Shown: piece by piece, positions 18,501-25,182 of the stretch
Layout of the letters: each line of letters opens with the position of its first letter
How positions within the stretch are numbered: the stretch's first letter is position 1
Assembly (NCBI GenBank): GCA_002440745.1
Contig: DJVB01000020.1
Span: 1 to 36,021 of the forward strand
Direction: 5' to 3'
Length of the DNA stretch: 36,021 nucleotides
From: Bacteroidales bacterium UBA6267
Lineage (GTDB): Bacteria > Bacteroidota > Bacteroidia > Bacteroidales > UBA1556
The notes under the pieces: model-generated
Told to the model about the DNA's origin: nothing
Databases searched by the model: none
The model's input: the letters and a program-made list of their open reading frames with translations, nothing else
Position numbers and translations under genes: made by a program

Positions 18501-19269
18501 TTAGTCCTTCAAACTGTCCTCCTTCAACAGTTAATCGTTTGCTGCCACTGCTCACTTTTGCCTTTTCCCATCCCCGTCCTTTTACATAGCCTTTCACATA
18601 GCCTTTCCCTTCGTAAAAATAATTGGTAGTAGGCTGATTTATAACCAATTGCCGAGCAGAGGTTTTGCTGTCGTTTGCTTTCTCAAGTCTGATGTGCAAA
18701 TTCCTGATTTTATATCCGTAATTGGCATTCTCCGGCAAAGTAAACCGAATAATATTTTCACCTTGTCGCAAAGCTGATAAGGATATCTGTTCCTTCTGAC
18801 TATTCCATTCGTTGCTCCTTTTCACTATCAATCCGCCATAACTCAACTGATCATTTATACCACGACTAACCGATGTATAATCAGCCAATCCAAATAAATC
18901 GTACTCAAGCCATGCTATTTCATTAGGCCGTATGGTGTCGATAATGACTCTAAAAATATTGTCGGTCGGACTATCCATAAGTCCTCCTTGTTTGCCCTCA
19001 GCCTGCGCTATCCGACCTATTCTGCCATCACTTTTGCCGGTCGTTTTATAAACACGGATGTTTTTTATAGGCTTCACTTCCGCCATCACGGTATCCGAAG
19101 TTTCAGGCTGCTCAACCGCTTGATTTGCAACCACCGGAATTATGGGTTGAGTAAATGTAGTTTCGTATTTCATGCTTTTGCCATCAGATCCGGTCTGACA
19201 TGATGGGTAAAAAATAAAGGATATCAATGCTAATCCTAAAATGCCGAGTAAAATAAATGGGTTTTTCAT
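9574..19269 (-). CDS. Full-length SpvB/TcB-type Rhs (YD-repeat) lipoprotein toxin with HExxH peptidase tip
   Basis: This 3231-residue polymorphic toxin begins with a probable lipoprotein signal (LALISFIFYPSC, Cys24; the Tyr at -3 is unusual). Residues about 110-190 look like a beta-sandwich; about 330-440 resemble ZU5. A SpvB-like segment follows from about 455 (SAANPLSGMNI, PQLSISYSNENGNGVLGLGW). Six FG-GAP/VCBS-like Ca-binding motifs occur: DIDGDGYPD (near 863), DVNADGYVD (946), DLNGDRFPD (1550), DINGDGLLD (1650), DINADGLPD (1753) and DINNDGYPD (1842). YD repeats run from about 1900 to 2900, the RHS core from about 2920, ending at NPVMLVDPDG. By analogy with TcB-TcC/Rhs shells the YD part should enclose the tip. 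The tip (3024-3231) has GLAHELEHSFEFD (His3147, Glu3148, His3151) and YECRAVQFEN (Glu3185 or 3192 as third ligand): a zinc metallopeptidase. It follows a T9SS-sorted protein by 19 bp. No T6SS gene is nearby. Confidence 0.92.
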   Translation of the reverse strand: MKNPFILLGILGLALISFIFYPSCQTGSDGKSMKYETTFTQPIIPVVANQAVEQPETSDTVMAEVKPIKNIRVYKTTGKSDGRIGRIAQAEGKQGGLMDSPTDNIFRVIIDTIRPNEIAWLEYDLFGLADYTSVSRGINDQLSYGGLIVKRSNEWNSQKEQISLSALRQGENIIRFTLPENANYGYKIRNLHIRLEKANDSKTSARQLVINQPTTNYFYEGKGYVKGYVKGRGWEKAKVSSGSKRLTVEGGQFEGLIELRLEDSSSAVGIVEAEFADGQKLQVEVQYHQPAIYDLMREEAGELVINQELVKAGEAVDFSVGKLKLQGEAGSVSRNTRLKGVSLRSIDMPVMGSGLVNVTGAHKGYRLLPHGTQFAKPIKIAIPYDSASLPVGYSPKDIRSYYFDESNGKWTALPYDTVDMANCQVISYTNHFTDFINGILKVPEAPQTNAYTPTTLSGLSAANPLSGMNILSPPQANNRGTANLNYQIQLPKGRNGMEPQLSISYSNENGNGVLGLGWGIIIPSIDVETRWGVPLYDDNLETESYLISGDQLTPLAHRATYEQRSQGSKQFDRRVKGSFDKITRHGSTPSEYWWEVIDRNGIKYYYGKYSHEIEVNSGLVMEDQSGNISHWALAEVRDSYGNFIRYSYFEDDTKTTVNNGQVGKQFYIENISYTGHKKTEGNYSVSFVYDNGQTRVDKTSSARNGYLQVTTYLLEQIKIKYKNQFIRDYHMKYKNGAFNKTLLCAIFERNDSTSSISFLPEYSCDLDDNSVYPGIKSHRFDYYELPDQLYGDAVNVPVNLIDGDMSILDYYKVSNEPSIGRTRSWGVNIGGTLSVGGGANVATKDLSAGGNYNYTYNNSQVKSTLMDIDGDGYPDRVLRQFGEVYYRKLQNINGTLSFSSLNKINGLEKLGKTTSNSHTFGGEGHLGPISASYSETHSSQISKSYFADVNADGYVDYIDEANVYINYPNQDGTPNFSQSYSDTVFVSGSSCNYILRNGEIDENVYTYDEGDIEKYGRDGVRVWVAPFDGEIKVYSKIRLIKDKSYSRKQSKFVDGIGYAIQYNGAFLEQDTINENNYLPKEFQSGVISILKGEEIFFRLQSHNNRSFDVVDWNPCIYYENHNGNIVDTNETDINGHKRFVFRPSDDLLFQDRQKFMAPYEGDIKVFGHIVCPALNDSLFIYLVQNQDTLSINAYADGNAIYHTIDEQLSVQENDQIEIIAYTNTNVDFNNLMYNVKYQYVLTTDPEVYIDTNNTYDIIEKKPIVKYNLYQDIIKDANLISINGSQVTFSPNISFIGSPSGSFIFTVKKYGRLLGKKTLNYQQGYLQGNGDITINISSATDVEVCYTTENQSIANSINTAAVTINNINYDANVHTIMPDSMWKFGNLYRGWGQFSYLGNELSPIDESKLYLNKLYNTGTPTINTSSMSDFQEIKNALTASNINNPKEETFNMMFVDRDSMLWYDYARYSGIGKIRMTNSHAVRFTQDTIYDSPLIFSINGTTENIKNIGKETQEKNYGFSYSETIPIYSQGVSFTSGHSSSMMDYVDLNGDRFPDAVGNQNVQYTYSYGGWHANAVQGIMSDFQKSSFSGGGNSFGVNLPFETRTNNTASLNIPYGAASYSSIRTRTKQPSSGGSGSLASSTSADELILVDINGDGLLDKVQESDAKVYLNKGYGFLDSEVWNYITVGSGESSSNSVSASGGFGYSGYTTNSLNLMGTTLFESRDFNKTQYSWSGGINVNWGHQHGQYTLLDINADGLPDLLKSNGNDIYVKINNGNSFSLDQIVSNNDHYNFNTYIGGSGFIAGSGGITFGGAVKVVLGIQLGGSVSFQTEKARFMDINNDGYPDFVTTTEQGIDVQYSNLGNENLLKKVYTPVKSTYTINYDLTNSTQENPNRKRVMSSLIIYDGSAGDGSDNIEFAYTYNDGYYDRFERTFYGFGELIEEQLNSDSPNKYVYRTSTKRYINNDFNLIGRMKYESIKDSANALYFETKYTYTGSDCDGPIGYNFPALLAIDQFYYEGLISFQIHTRQEFTYDQYANVIRFYDKRDTTITSDDIESLISYEIVLDSNLLSLPHEIIIQDYNRDLLRNRIATYNAYGSLESLSIINGTNTSTYNLSYDSYGNVIEMNMPENYRGQSFYYSYIYETENYTFPATIEDGFGYESTTNYDFRLQVPTETTDISGNTIEYQYFTDGKLQYIRGPYEIANNLPYLIKYEYWDHVVYSPSNPQPQPWAITKNYDPEISGNEFITVLIADGTGKVLQTKKSSIVDDGQGGKEQKFIVSGWNIYDPYGRVVYSYYPTTEGMTASTTLNTTIDQQNATRIYYDVLDRKTRIRMPDLTSNYMFFGFGQDGFNQKQFMNTIRDANGIDIISFNNVIGKQTTIKAPHYAKTKFIYNPLGELLESIDPEGNSTSYTYDKAGQLLGRAHPDAGTTSYTYDDAGNLMSTQTENLNAKSQYIIYNYDHNRLMKVEYPENPENNVFYQYGSSGNNTGRIEKVQDASGVQEFFYGSLGEVIENIRTFVVPNGEKYSFAMEFEYDSWGRIQHITYPDGEDVGYAYDIGGQLTEVRGVKGNQSYDYLVDIHYDKFGKRVQVEYGNGTYSVYSYEAQMQKLINLTTTDANKNVIQEIAYTYDDVSNITQIENTAGVVSGLGGEYSYQYSYDSLYRLISSSGSFDPTQPNEYPFSLSMSYSSSGNILGKTLSVSRLMDGVPSSVSYDNSYNYGPNQPHAVASVIDNGTSIDYTWDANGNLTQRNSATETRYLCWDEENRLTTVKDKSYLSSYIYDAGGERVWKLTGAVEEMQINGSQFVDMVNINDKTLYTSPYLVLTEQEYTKHFYAGSQRLASKLGAGLADALIDPMQYTPEFIDQGTLHNKRDSLYDMIARGWDCTGLDAGYVSIENTGFEIVNEMMVFSADEEETDLYFYHTDHLGSSSWITDASGSANQHLQYLPYGEDYIYQRTNSWNVPYTFSSKEKDVETGYSYFGARYYDSDLSIWLSVDPLADKYPSMSGYMYTAGNPVMLVDPDGMRIWVFTKDGQKLKYKNNELYERKGLFKWKKYEGDDDFAIAVKDDLNKLKSIDDEANKIISHLEKSKRNHNIKESKTLIESSTSTPENKIKAQFQIKTGSTISYSFLSTYNPDGERDPIVGLAHELEHSFEFDTGKLNYNEKDASINLNVNPQQYAGIASYECRAVQFENKIRKKLYNPNNPGYNEQRIIHTNKMGFSLLVPPKYLKE

Positions 19270-19288
19270 ATTTAGTATTTTTTTATTG

Positions 19289-20788
19289 CTATTTAACTAC
19301 TACTCTTTGGGTTTGGTTTTGGGTTTTTGTACTAAGCTTAAAGAAATAGACTCCCTGCGTCAATAACTGCTTCGACAGGGTGTAAAACACATCGGTATGT
19401 ATTTCCTCCACCGAAACAATCTTTCCGGTAACATCCGTTATTTCCAAAACAAAATCTTCTTCTTCCCCGGGTTCAATCGTAACCGTAAATAGGCCATCAC
19501 CCGGATTTGGATACACACCGAATTTTAAGTTTTTATCCGTCTCTTCAAGAATGTTTTCTGTTTGCAATGCTTTATTTTGTCGGTTTACGGATGGAGATGC
19601 AAGTCTAAAACTAAATAAGTCGGCACCGGAAAAATCGGTATCCCAAACGATATTGCTAAAATAGAAATTGCGCTGATTATCCACACTATCAGGCAAATAA
19701 ATGTCGGTTGAATCGAATTCAAAAGGCCCTTCACTATTGCGAGAGATTATCAATTCAAAAGGACTGACCGAATCGAAACTATTGCCATTGAATTTTATGT
19801 TCACCGGCAAAAAAGGAATTTGGGCTCCGGTTACATTCACTTTCCATTTCCTGTTAAGAATGTTTGAAATAGGTAGTTGACCTCCCGTATCCATTTCTAC
19901 CTCATGTATTGGTTTGCCGTTATGCCCCCAAACGATATAATTATAATCATTGATTATAAATGAATTATGAGCATTTTTTTCTTCCAAACTACCTAAATAC
20001 ATCGTTAGTTCACTTGTGCCTCCATTGCCTGCCGACTGTCTTTGATTTACCATTATCAAATCGTCTCGTCCTATAGCCGCCACATCATTCGTAAAAGCAA
20101 CCTCTTTGTTCGTATTCCAAACCACTTCATTTTGCGAACTGAGATAATTTATTCGATTTAGCGTGATGCCGTATTTTACAGCTAAATAGGTATGTATCTT
20201 TTCATTATCTCTCGCCCCCGGCTTAGTGTCGAAATACATCACCTCTGCTATTTTGCCAAAAAATTGCAGCGAATCCGTTCCCCCAATCTGTATTCCCGAA
20301 ATTGTAGTGTCCGGCTTTTCATTTTTCCACGATTGTGTAAGGGCATTTATATATAAGTCCGGTTGAGTAGTTTGGGTATAACGTATATCTTTATTCGCTC
20401 CCAAAATGCGTTGACTGGTTAAACCTAACCGTTTGGTCGTATCAAATTTTATGGTCCATATTCCATTTTCATAAATGGTGTCTTCGATATGATAAACCAC
20501 ATACATCTTCAAATTGCCTTTCTTTTTCGGATTATATGGGATGAAAAGTGGACCATTGTTTTGGTCAACAAACACCGCCTCCTGAAAATTTATAGTGGTG
20601 ATATTTAAAGGAGTAAGATTATTCCACAAGGCTTCCAAACCATTTAGACGCCAGTCTGACCAGTGCAGGCTGTCAACCTCATTAGCGCTCTCTAACCAAA
20701 CTACTGGCTGTTTATCAATCAATAACTGTTGTGCTTGCAGCAAAAAACCTGATAAGGTAAAAATCGAAATCAAAAAGAATTTGTTCAT
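19289..20788 (-). CDS. T9SS-sorted secreted protein, first gene of the toxin operon
   Basis: This 499-residue protein starts with a Sec signal peptide (MNKFFLISIFTLSGFLLQAQ). The middle has IHTYLAVKYGITLN at about 198 followed by VAFTNDVAAIGRDD, a pattern common in large Bacteroidota surface proteins with LamG-like folds (recently grouped as a domain of unknown function). The C-terminus from about 421 (FGVYPNPGDGLFTVTI ... GVYFFKLSTKTQNQTQRVVVK) is a type A T9SS sorting domain, so the protein should be carried through the outer membrane and attached to the surface or released. It ends 19 bp before the Rhs gene and shares its orientation, and a promoter-like element lies only upstream of it. 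That suggests a partner function, for example display or release of the Rhs protein, but nothing in the sequence shows direct interaction. Confidence 0.75.
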   Translation of the reverse strand: MNKFFLISIFTLSGFLLQAQQLLIDKQPVVWLESANEVDSLHWSDWRLNGLEALWNNLTPLNITTINFQEAVFVDQNNGPLFIPYNPKKKGNLKMYVVYHIEDTIYENGIWTIKFDTTKRLGLTSQRILGANKDIRYTQTTQPDLYINALTQSWKNEKPDTTISGIQIGGTDSLQFFGKIAEVMYFDTKPGARDNEKIHTYLAVKYGITLNRINYLSSQNEVVWNTNKEVAFTNDVAAIGRDDLIMVNQRQSAGNGGTSELTMYLGSLEEKNAHNSFIINDYNYIVWGHNGKPIHEVEMDTGGQLPISNILNRKWKVNVTGAQIPFLPVNIKFNGNSFDSVSPFELIISRNSEGPFEFDSTDIYLPDSVDNQRNFYFSNIVWDTDFSGADLFSFRLASPSVNRQNKALQTENILEETDKNLKFGVYPNPGDGLFTVTIEPGEEEDFVLEITDVTGKIVSVEEIHTDVFYTLSKQLLTQGVYFFKLSTKTQNQTQRVVVK

Positions 20789-20852
20789 GGCAATTAGGGT
20801 TTTATTGGGGTGATTGAGTGTAATAATTAAAATTTGTCATTTAAAAGGACGA

Positions 20853-20860
20853 CAAAATTA
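20853..20860 (-). promoter_or_regulatory. Putative -7 promoter element of the toxin operon
   Basis: The minus strand reads TAATTTTG, matching TAnnTTTG, 64 bp before the ATG of the T9SS-sorted protein. No TTTG box is found at 19-20 bp; the nearest TTTG is 13 bp upstream, too close. If used, transcription would start near 20845 with a leader of about 57 nt. A 7-bp inverted repeat (TCACCTA at 20883-20889 and TAGGTGA at 20903-20909) lies just upstream, where an activator or repressor could bind. Confidence 0.4.
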
Positions 20861-21239
20861 TAACTCAAAAAACCAAAAGTCATCACCTAAACATGTGAAA
20901 AATAGGTGAATTTTAAACTTTTTTTAACTGTATTAATTTATCGGAAAAGTCAATATACAAGTGATTTAAAAAGCATTTAATCAACCAATTAAATCCATTT
21001 AGGAAATGATTTTTATAATTTGTGGAAAAGGAGCTCTTAATTTTTTAAATTTTCTTTTTTTTGAGATTGGTATTCATTTAAAAAAAAAAGGAATGATTTT
21101 GATATTGTTTTTTCAAAACATCGGGCAAATCAATGGAATGGCGATATGGCGTTTGGGGAAAATGATGAAAAGAAACGGTTTGAATGGATTGGATTGTGGG
21201 AAATGATGATGAAAAAACAATTTGGATTATGAAAACCCC

Positions 21240-21267
21240 GTAAATACAATTCATGAATTGTATTTAC
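21240..21267. repeat. 28-bp perfect palindrome
   Basis: The 14-nt arm GTAAATACAATTCA is followed without a loop by its exact reverse complement. After a 2-nt mismatch on each side the pairing resumes with AAACC/GGTTT, so a cruciform or RNA hairpin of about 19 paired positions is possible. It lies over 300 bp from the nearest start codon on either side, so an operator role is unlikely; it resembles the interspersed palindromes found in many Bacteroidota genomes. No T-run follows, so it is not a classical terminator. Confidence 0.8.
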
Positions 21268-21576
21268 ATGGTTTGTCAATAAAAATTCGTCCAATGGATT
21301 GTCATCGTTTCCATCAGAATCGTTTTGTTGATTATCTTCATTCCCCCAAATGCTTATCACCCCCATACCATCGCCTTACATGGTTCGGACTTTGTTCGGA
21401 CTTTGTTCGAAGATTATTAGACGAAATCAAGAAGAGGTAAAGGCTTTGATAAGGCTTTGATATGGGGATGATAAGGGGTTGATTAGGAGGGGGGTGCAAC
21501 GTTTATATAAAAAATCAGAAAGGAAAACTCCTACGCTTTCAATTAATTGTATATTTACGCTTTTAAAATTTACACC

Positions 21577-23913
21577 ATGAGACTCTTTTTTACTTTACTG
21601 ATAATAAGCTTTTTAAGCATCAAATCTCATTCGCAATCCTTAGAAAGCGACACGGTTGACATTATTCATTACGACTTGAATCTTCACATTGTCCACCTGA
21701 GTACTCGCCAAATTTATGGAAGAGCTACTCTGACTATCACTCCTCGGGTGGCAAATCTCAATCGTTTAAAACTCGATTTACTTGCCCTAACGGTTGACTC
21801 GGTAAAAGTCAATCAGCAGCCCCAAACATGGCTCTATAACGATACCCTTCTCTCCATAAATCTTTCTTCTGTTTTTCAACCTTCCGACACTCTGTTTGCT
21901 GAAGTTTTTTATCGTGGTCAGCCGGTTACCGACCCTTCCGGCTGGGGTGGATTTTATTTTTCCAACGATTCGCTTTATGCTTTCAATCTTGGCGTGGGTT
22001 TCGACGATTATCCGCATAACTACGGACGGGTTTTCTACCCATGCTTAGATGATTTCCACGACCGCGCTACTTATGATTTTTTCATAACAACCAAATCGGA
22101 TAAAATGGCTGTCTGCAACGGCTCTCTCGAAAATGTGCAAGCCGATTCAGTAACAAACACAAAACAGTTTCACTGGAAAATGACTCATAGTATCCCGTCC
22201 TATTTGGTGGGCCTTGCAGTTGGGCCATATCAGGTGGTGGCCGATACGTTTAATGGCATTAATGGAGCCATTCCCATAGCGATTTATATGCCTTCGAATA
22301 AAGTTGCAGCTGCCCAAAATTCCTTTGCGCGTATAAAACAAATTTTGTTGGCTTATGAATGGGCTTATGGTCCTTATCGCTGGCAACGTGTTGGTTATGT
22401 AGGAGTTCCATTTGGGTCAGGAGCCATGGAACACGCCACAAATATTGCCCTCGGATTGGGTTTTATTGACGGTACGAATAGCTATGAGTCACTAATTGCA
22501 CACGAACTTTCGCATCATTGGTTTGGTGATTTGGTCACAACAAACTCGGCTCCGGAGATGTGGATAAACGAAGGCTGGGCGGTTTACAGCGAATCCATTT
22601 ACAAAGAATTATTGGATGGCAAAGCTGTAGCTGAAGCTGAGCGCCGTGCCTTGCTAAAAAATGTGATTCAACGAGCCCATTTAGACGATGGCGGTTACTG
22701 GTCGTTAGATAATTTACCCCATTTGGCCACTTATGGCACAACTGCCTACGACAAGGGAGCCACTGTAGCTCACAGTCTTAGAGGCTATCTCGGCGATACC
22801 GTTTTCTTTACTATGATTCGCGCTTATTTTGCTCAAAATGCCTATTCCCATATTTCTAATGAAGGCTTCCGTGATTTTATTACTGCTCAAACGGGAATCC
22901 TTATGTCTGACTTTTTCGATGGATGGGTATTTCAACCCGGATTCACCCATTTTTCAGCGGATTCTTTCAAAACTACCCAAGCAAGTGCGGATTTCATTTC
23001 AACAGTTTGGATGAAACAAAAACTTTCCAACAAAACCAATCCTGTAAATTCAAACCGCGTTTGGGTGCGCTTTGCCGATGATTACTGGAATTTTGCCGAT
23101 CGCATGATGGAATTTTCAGGTTTTACAGGCAGCGATACCGCCCATCTAAGTTTCAATCCGACCATGGTTTTTGTCGATCCCAAGGCTTACTTAGCCGATG
23201 CTACAACGGATTATTACGAAGTAGTTTATGATGCGGTATTACATAATTTTTCAGATGCTTATTTCAAGGCAGATGTGAAACAAATCAACGATTCCGCATT
23301 GCTTTTTGTCACTCATCATTGGGTTGAGCCCGACACTGATGGAGCCAATCTTACCGGACTACATATCAGTAAATCAAGATATTGGACTGTTGATGGCATA
23401 TTTTCCCAAGGGTTTAATCTCACCGGACAGTTTTTCTATAGCAAATACACCGAACTCGACGACGAGATTATTCTCAATAGCGCCGACTCCTTAGTGATTC
23501 TATATCGTCCTTCCGCAGGTCATCCTTGGCAATCTATTCCATTTACCAAACAAGGCATGTGGGCTACAGGTTGGATTCATGTTCCAAACTTGCAAAAAGG
23601 TCAATATGCCCTTGCAATGTGGGACGCGCAATATGCAGGATTGACCAATACAAATCCAAATATTCAAGATTTGTTGGTTTTTCCAAACCCCAGCTCAAGC
23701 GATATTACGGTAAATGTCAAATCTTCAAGTAGTTGGACAATGCAAATATTGGATGCTCATGGACGTTTAGTTTATTCGCATGAAGGCAAAGGTTCAACCT
23801 CCTTGAGAATTGCTGATGAAGTGATTCCTTCAGCCGGCATGTACCAGATTGTTTTGAAAGACTTCCATAGTTCAGCGATTATTTCAAAGAGAATGGTGAA
23901 AATAAACAAGTAA
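21577..23913 (+). CDS. M1 family zinc metallopeptidase with T9SS sorting tail
   Basis: The ATG at 21577 gives 778 residues and a good signal peptide (MRLFFTLLIISFLSIKSHSQ); the frame is open 30 bp further upstream only with TTG. The M1 aminopeptidase hallmarks are all present: GAMEH at 282-286 (the exopeptidase GxMEN motif with His for Asn), HELSHHWFGD with His309, Glu310 and His313, the third zinc ligand Glu332 in WINEGWA, and Tyr391 in TTAYDKGA as transition-state residue. From about 700 the C-terminus (LLVFPNPSSSDITV ... MYQIVLKDF) is a type A T9SS sorting domain. The protein should therefore be a cell-surface or secreted aminopeptidase. A weak -7 element (TATATTTA, 21550-21557) precedes it. 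The next gene begins directly after its stop codon. Confidence 0.93.
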   Translation: MRLFFTLLIISFLSIKSHSQSLESDTVDIIHYDLNLHIVHLSTRQIYGRATLTITPRVANLNRLKLDLLALTVDSVKVNQQPQTWLYNDTLLSINLSSVFQPSDTLFAEVFYRGQPVTDPSGWGGFYFSNDSLYAFNLGVGFDDYPHNYGRVFYPCLDDFHDRATYDFFITTKSDKMAVCNGSLENVQADSVTNTKQFHWKMTHSIPSYLVGLAVGPYQVVADTFNGINGAIPIAIYMPSNKVAAAQNSFARIKQILLAYEWAYGPYRWQRVGYVGVPFGSGAMEHATNIALGLGFIDGTNSYESLIAHELSHHWFGDLVTTNSAPEMWINEGWAVYSESIYKELLDGKAVAEAERRALLKNVIQRAHLDDGGYWSLDNLPHLATYGTTAYDKGATVAHSLRGYLGDTVFFTMIRAYFAQNAYSHISNEGFRDFITAQTGILMSDFFDGWVFQPGFTHFSADSFKTTQASADFISTVWMKQKLSNKTNPVNSNRVWVRFADDYWNFADRMMEFSGFTGSDTAHLSFNPTMVFVDPKAYLADATTDYYEVVYDAVLHNFSDAYFKADVKQINDSALLFVTHHWVEPDTDGANLTGLHISKSRYWTVDGIFSQGFNLTGQFFYSKYTELDDEIILNSADSLVILYRPSAGHPWQSIPFTKQGMWATGWIHVPNLQKGQYALAMWDAQYAGLTNTNPNIQDLLVFPNPSSSDITVNVKSSSSWTMQILDAHGRLVYSHEGKGSTSLRIADEVIPSAGMYQIVLKDFHSSAIISKRMVKINK

Positions 23914-25149
23914 ATGATTTTAAAAGCAGGAAGGTTGGTTTGGTTTTTTACGGCATTTTTTATAATTGCCTTGGAAACTTATAGCCAAAACCATCTTCAA
24001 ATTGTGTTTCCAAACCATAATAGTGGTGATCGAACAGGTGCAATCCTCTTGACGAAAGATAGCATCGTATGCAAATCATCTCCAATCGGTTTTGGAAATA
24101 TTCAAGAAATTGCTGCGACTCGAACAGATAGCACTCAATTAGAAAAAGAGCATAATACAATTTGGTATCGTATTGAAATTCAAGAAGATGGTTTAATGGA
24201 ATTTGTTTTAATTCCGGATCAAATGCAAGATGATTACGATTTTATGCTTTTTTTATCGGATAAAACCCAAAAAGCCGGTCATCCTGTAAAAGCTAACAAA
24301 GCGCGCAATAATACCAACCAAAAAAGCCAAACAGGATTGAGCAAAACCGCAGCAAGCGACTTCATTGGTGAAGGTCCGGGGGATGGTTTTTCAAAGGTCC
24401 AGGAAGTCAAGAAAGGACAAATTTATTGGTTGCTCATCGACAATGTTTATTCCGGTGGAAAAGGTCATAGATTGATTTTTAAATGGACTTTCAATAAGAA
24501 AACTACTGAGAGACAAGGTTATAACTTGAGTTTGTTAATCAAGGACAAGGAAACCGACAAGCCATTGGAAGCCACAATTACTTTTATTCTCAGAAATTAT
24601 TCGAAGCAGGACGACACTGTTTTTATAGGAAATGGGTTCCATTTTTTCCTTCCGTTAGACAGCGGCGCATCATATAAAATCAAAGCCAAAGCCGACAGTT
24701 TCTTGATTGCCCAAAATGAGTTTAAGGTCTATCGTTTCGATACGTTGAAAGAAATTATACTTCCATTACAACGGGTTTCAATTGGGAAGGTTATCACGCT
24801 CGAAAACATTTATTTTGGTGGCGGCTCGGCGGTTATGCTTCGCAAAAGTCTTAATTCGGTGAAAGAATTGGCTCAAACTCTTGAAGATAATCCAAGTTTA
24901 AAAATCGAAATACAAGGTCATGTAAATCAACCATATAACCAATCCAAAAGAAACAAAGAATCCTATTATCAGGACCTTTCGGAAGCCCGCGCCAAAGCAG
25001 TTTATGATTATCTTATAAAGCGAAAAATTGACCCTTCCCGATTAAGCTATAAGGGATTTGGCTATTCAAAAATGGTTTTTCCTTATGCCAAAACCCCTGA
25101 GGAAGAGCAACAAAACCGCCGCGTTGAGATTTTAGTGTTGGAAATATAA
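23914..25149 (+). CDS. OmpA family protein
   Basis: This 411-residue protein starts with a signal peptide (LVWFFTAFFIIALETYSQ). Its N-terminal half has a beta-sandwich flavour (IWYRIEIQEDGLMEFVLIPDQ, IYWLLIDNVYSGGKGH), a pattern seen in Bacteroidota proteins whose first domain resembles a pre-peptidase C-terminal domain. From about 293 comes a complete OmpA-like peptidoglycan-binding domain: NIYFGGGSAVML, LKIEIQGHVNQP, the helix DLSEARAKAVYDYLIKRKID, YKGFGYSKMVFP and QQNRRVEILVLEI. The ATG is directly adjacent to the stop of the M1 peptidase, so the two are co-transcribed and probably translationally coupled. It likely ties an envelope structure to peptidoglycan; the partner is unknown. Confidence 0.88.
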   Translation: MILKAGRLVWFFTAFFIIALETYSQNHLQIVFPNHNSGDRTGAILLTKDSIVCKSSPIGFGNIQEIAATRTDSTQLEKEHNTIWYRIEIQEDGLMEFVLIPDQMQDDYDFMLFLSDKTQKAGHPVKANKARNNTNQKSQTGLSKTAASDFIGEGPGDGFSKVQEVKKGQIYWLLIDNVYSGGKGHRLIFKWTFNKKTTERQGYNLSLLIKDKETDKPLEATITFILRNYSKQDDTVFIGNGFHFFLPLDSGASYKIKAKADSFLIAQNEFKVYRFDTLKEIILPLQRVSIGKVITLENIYFGGGSAVMLRKSLNSVKELAQTLEDNPSLKIEIQGHVNQPYNQSKRNKESYYQDLSEARAKAVYDYLIKRKIDPSRLSYKGFGYSKMVFPYAKTPEEEQQNRRVEILVLEI

Positions 25150-25182
25150 ATGGAGTCCTATTTTTATACATCAATTAATTTT

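Larger units (their letters stand above)
20814..21576. other. Gene-free AT-rich stretch between divergent transcription units
   Basis: About 760 bp separate the toxin operon (minus) from the M1 peptidase (plus). The toxin-operon promoter candidate lies at its left end. From about 21000 to 21480 the sequence is low in complexity with short tandem duplications: GTTCGGACTTT twice (21383-21404) and AAGGCTTTGAT twice (about 21439-21460). A 28-bp palindrome sits at 21240-21267. Short reading frames here have no recognisable protein features and I take them as chance. It may be decayed DNA; no remnant of a known gene could be identified. Confidence 0.6.

Noticed and set aside
9574..19269. T6SS-loaded Rhs effector
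   Set aside because: No PAAR domain, VgrG, Hcp or Eag chaperone is found, and the protein starts with a secretion signal; a T6SS elsewhere in the genome cannot be excluded.
21006..21440. Short ORFs in the gene-free stretch
   Set aside because: They overlap each other on both strands, follow low-complexity sequence and tandem duplications, and show no protein-like features.
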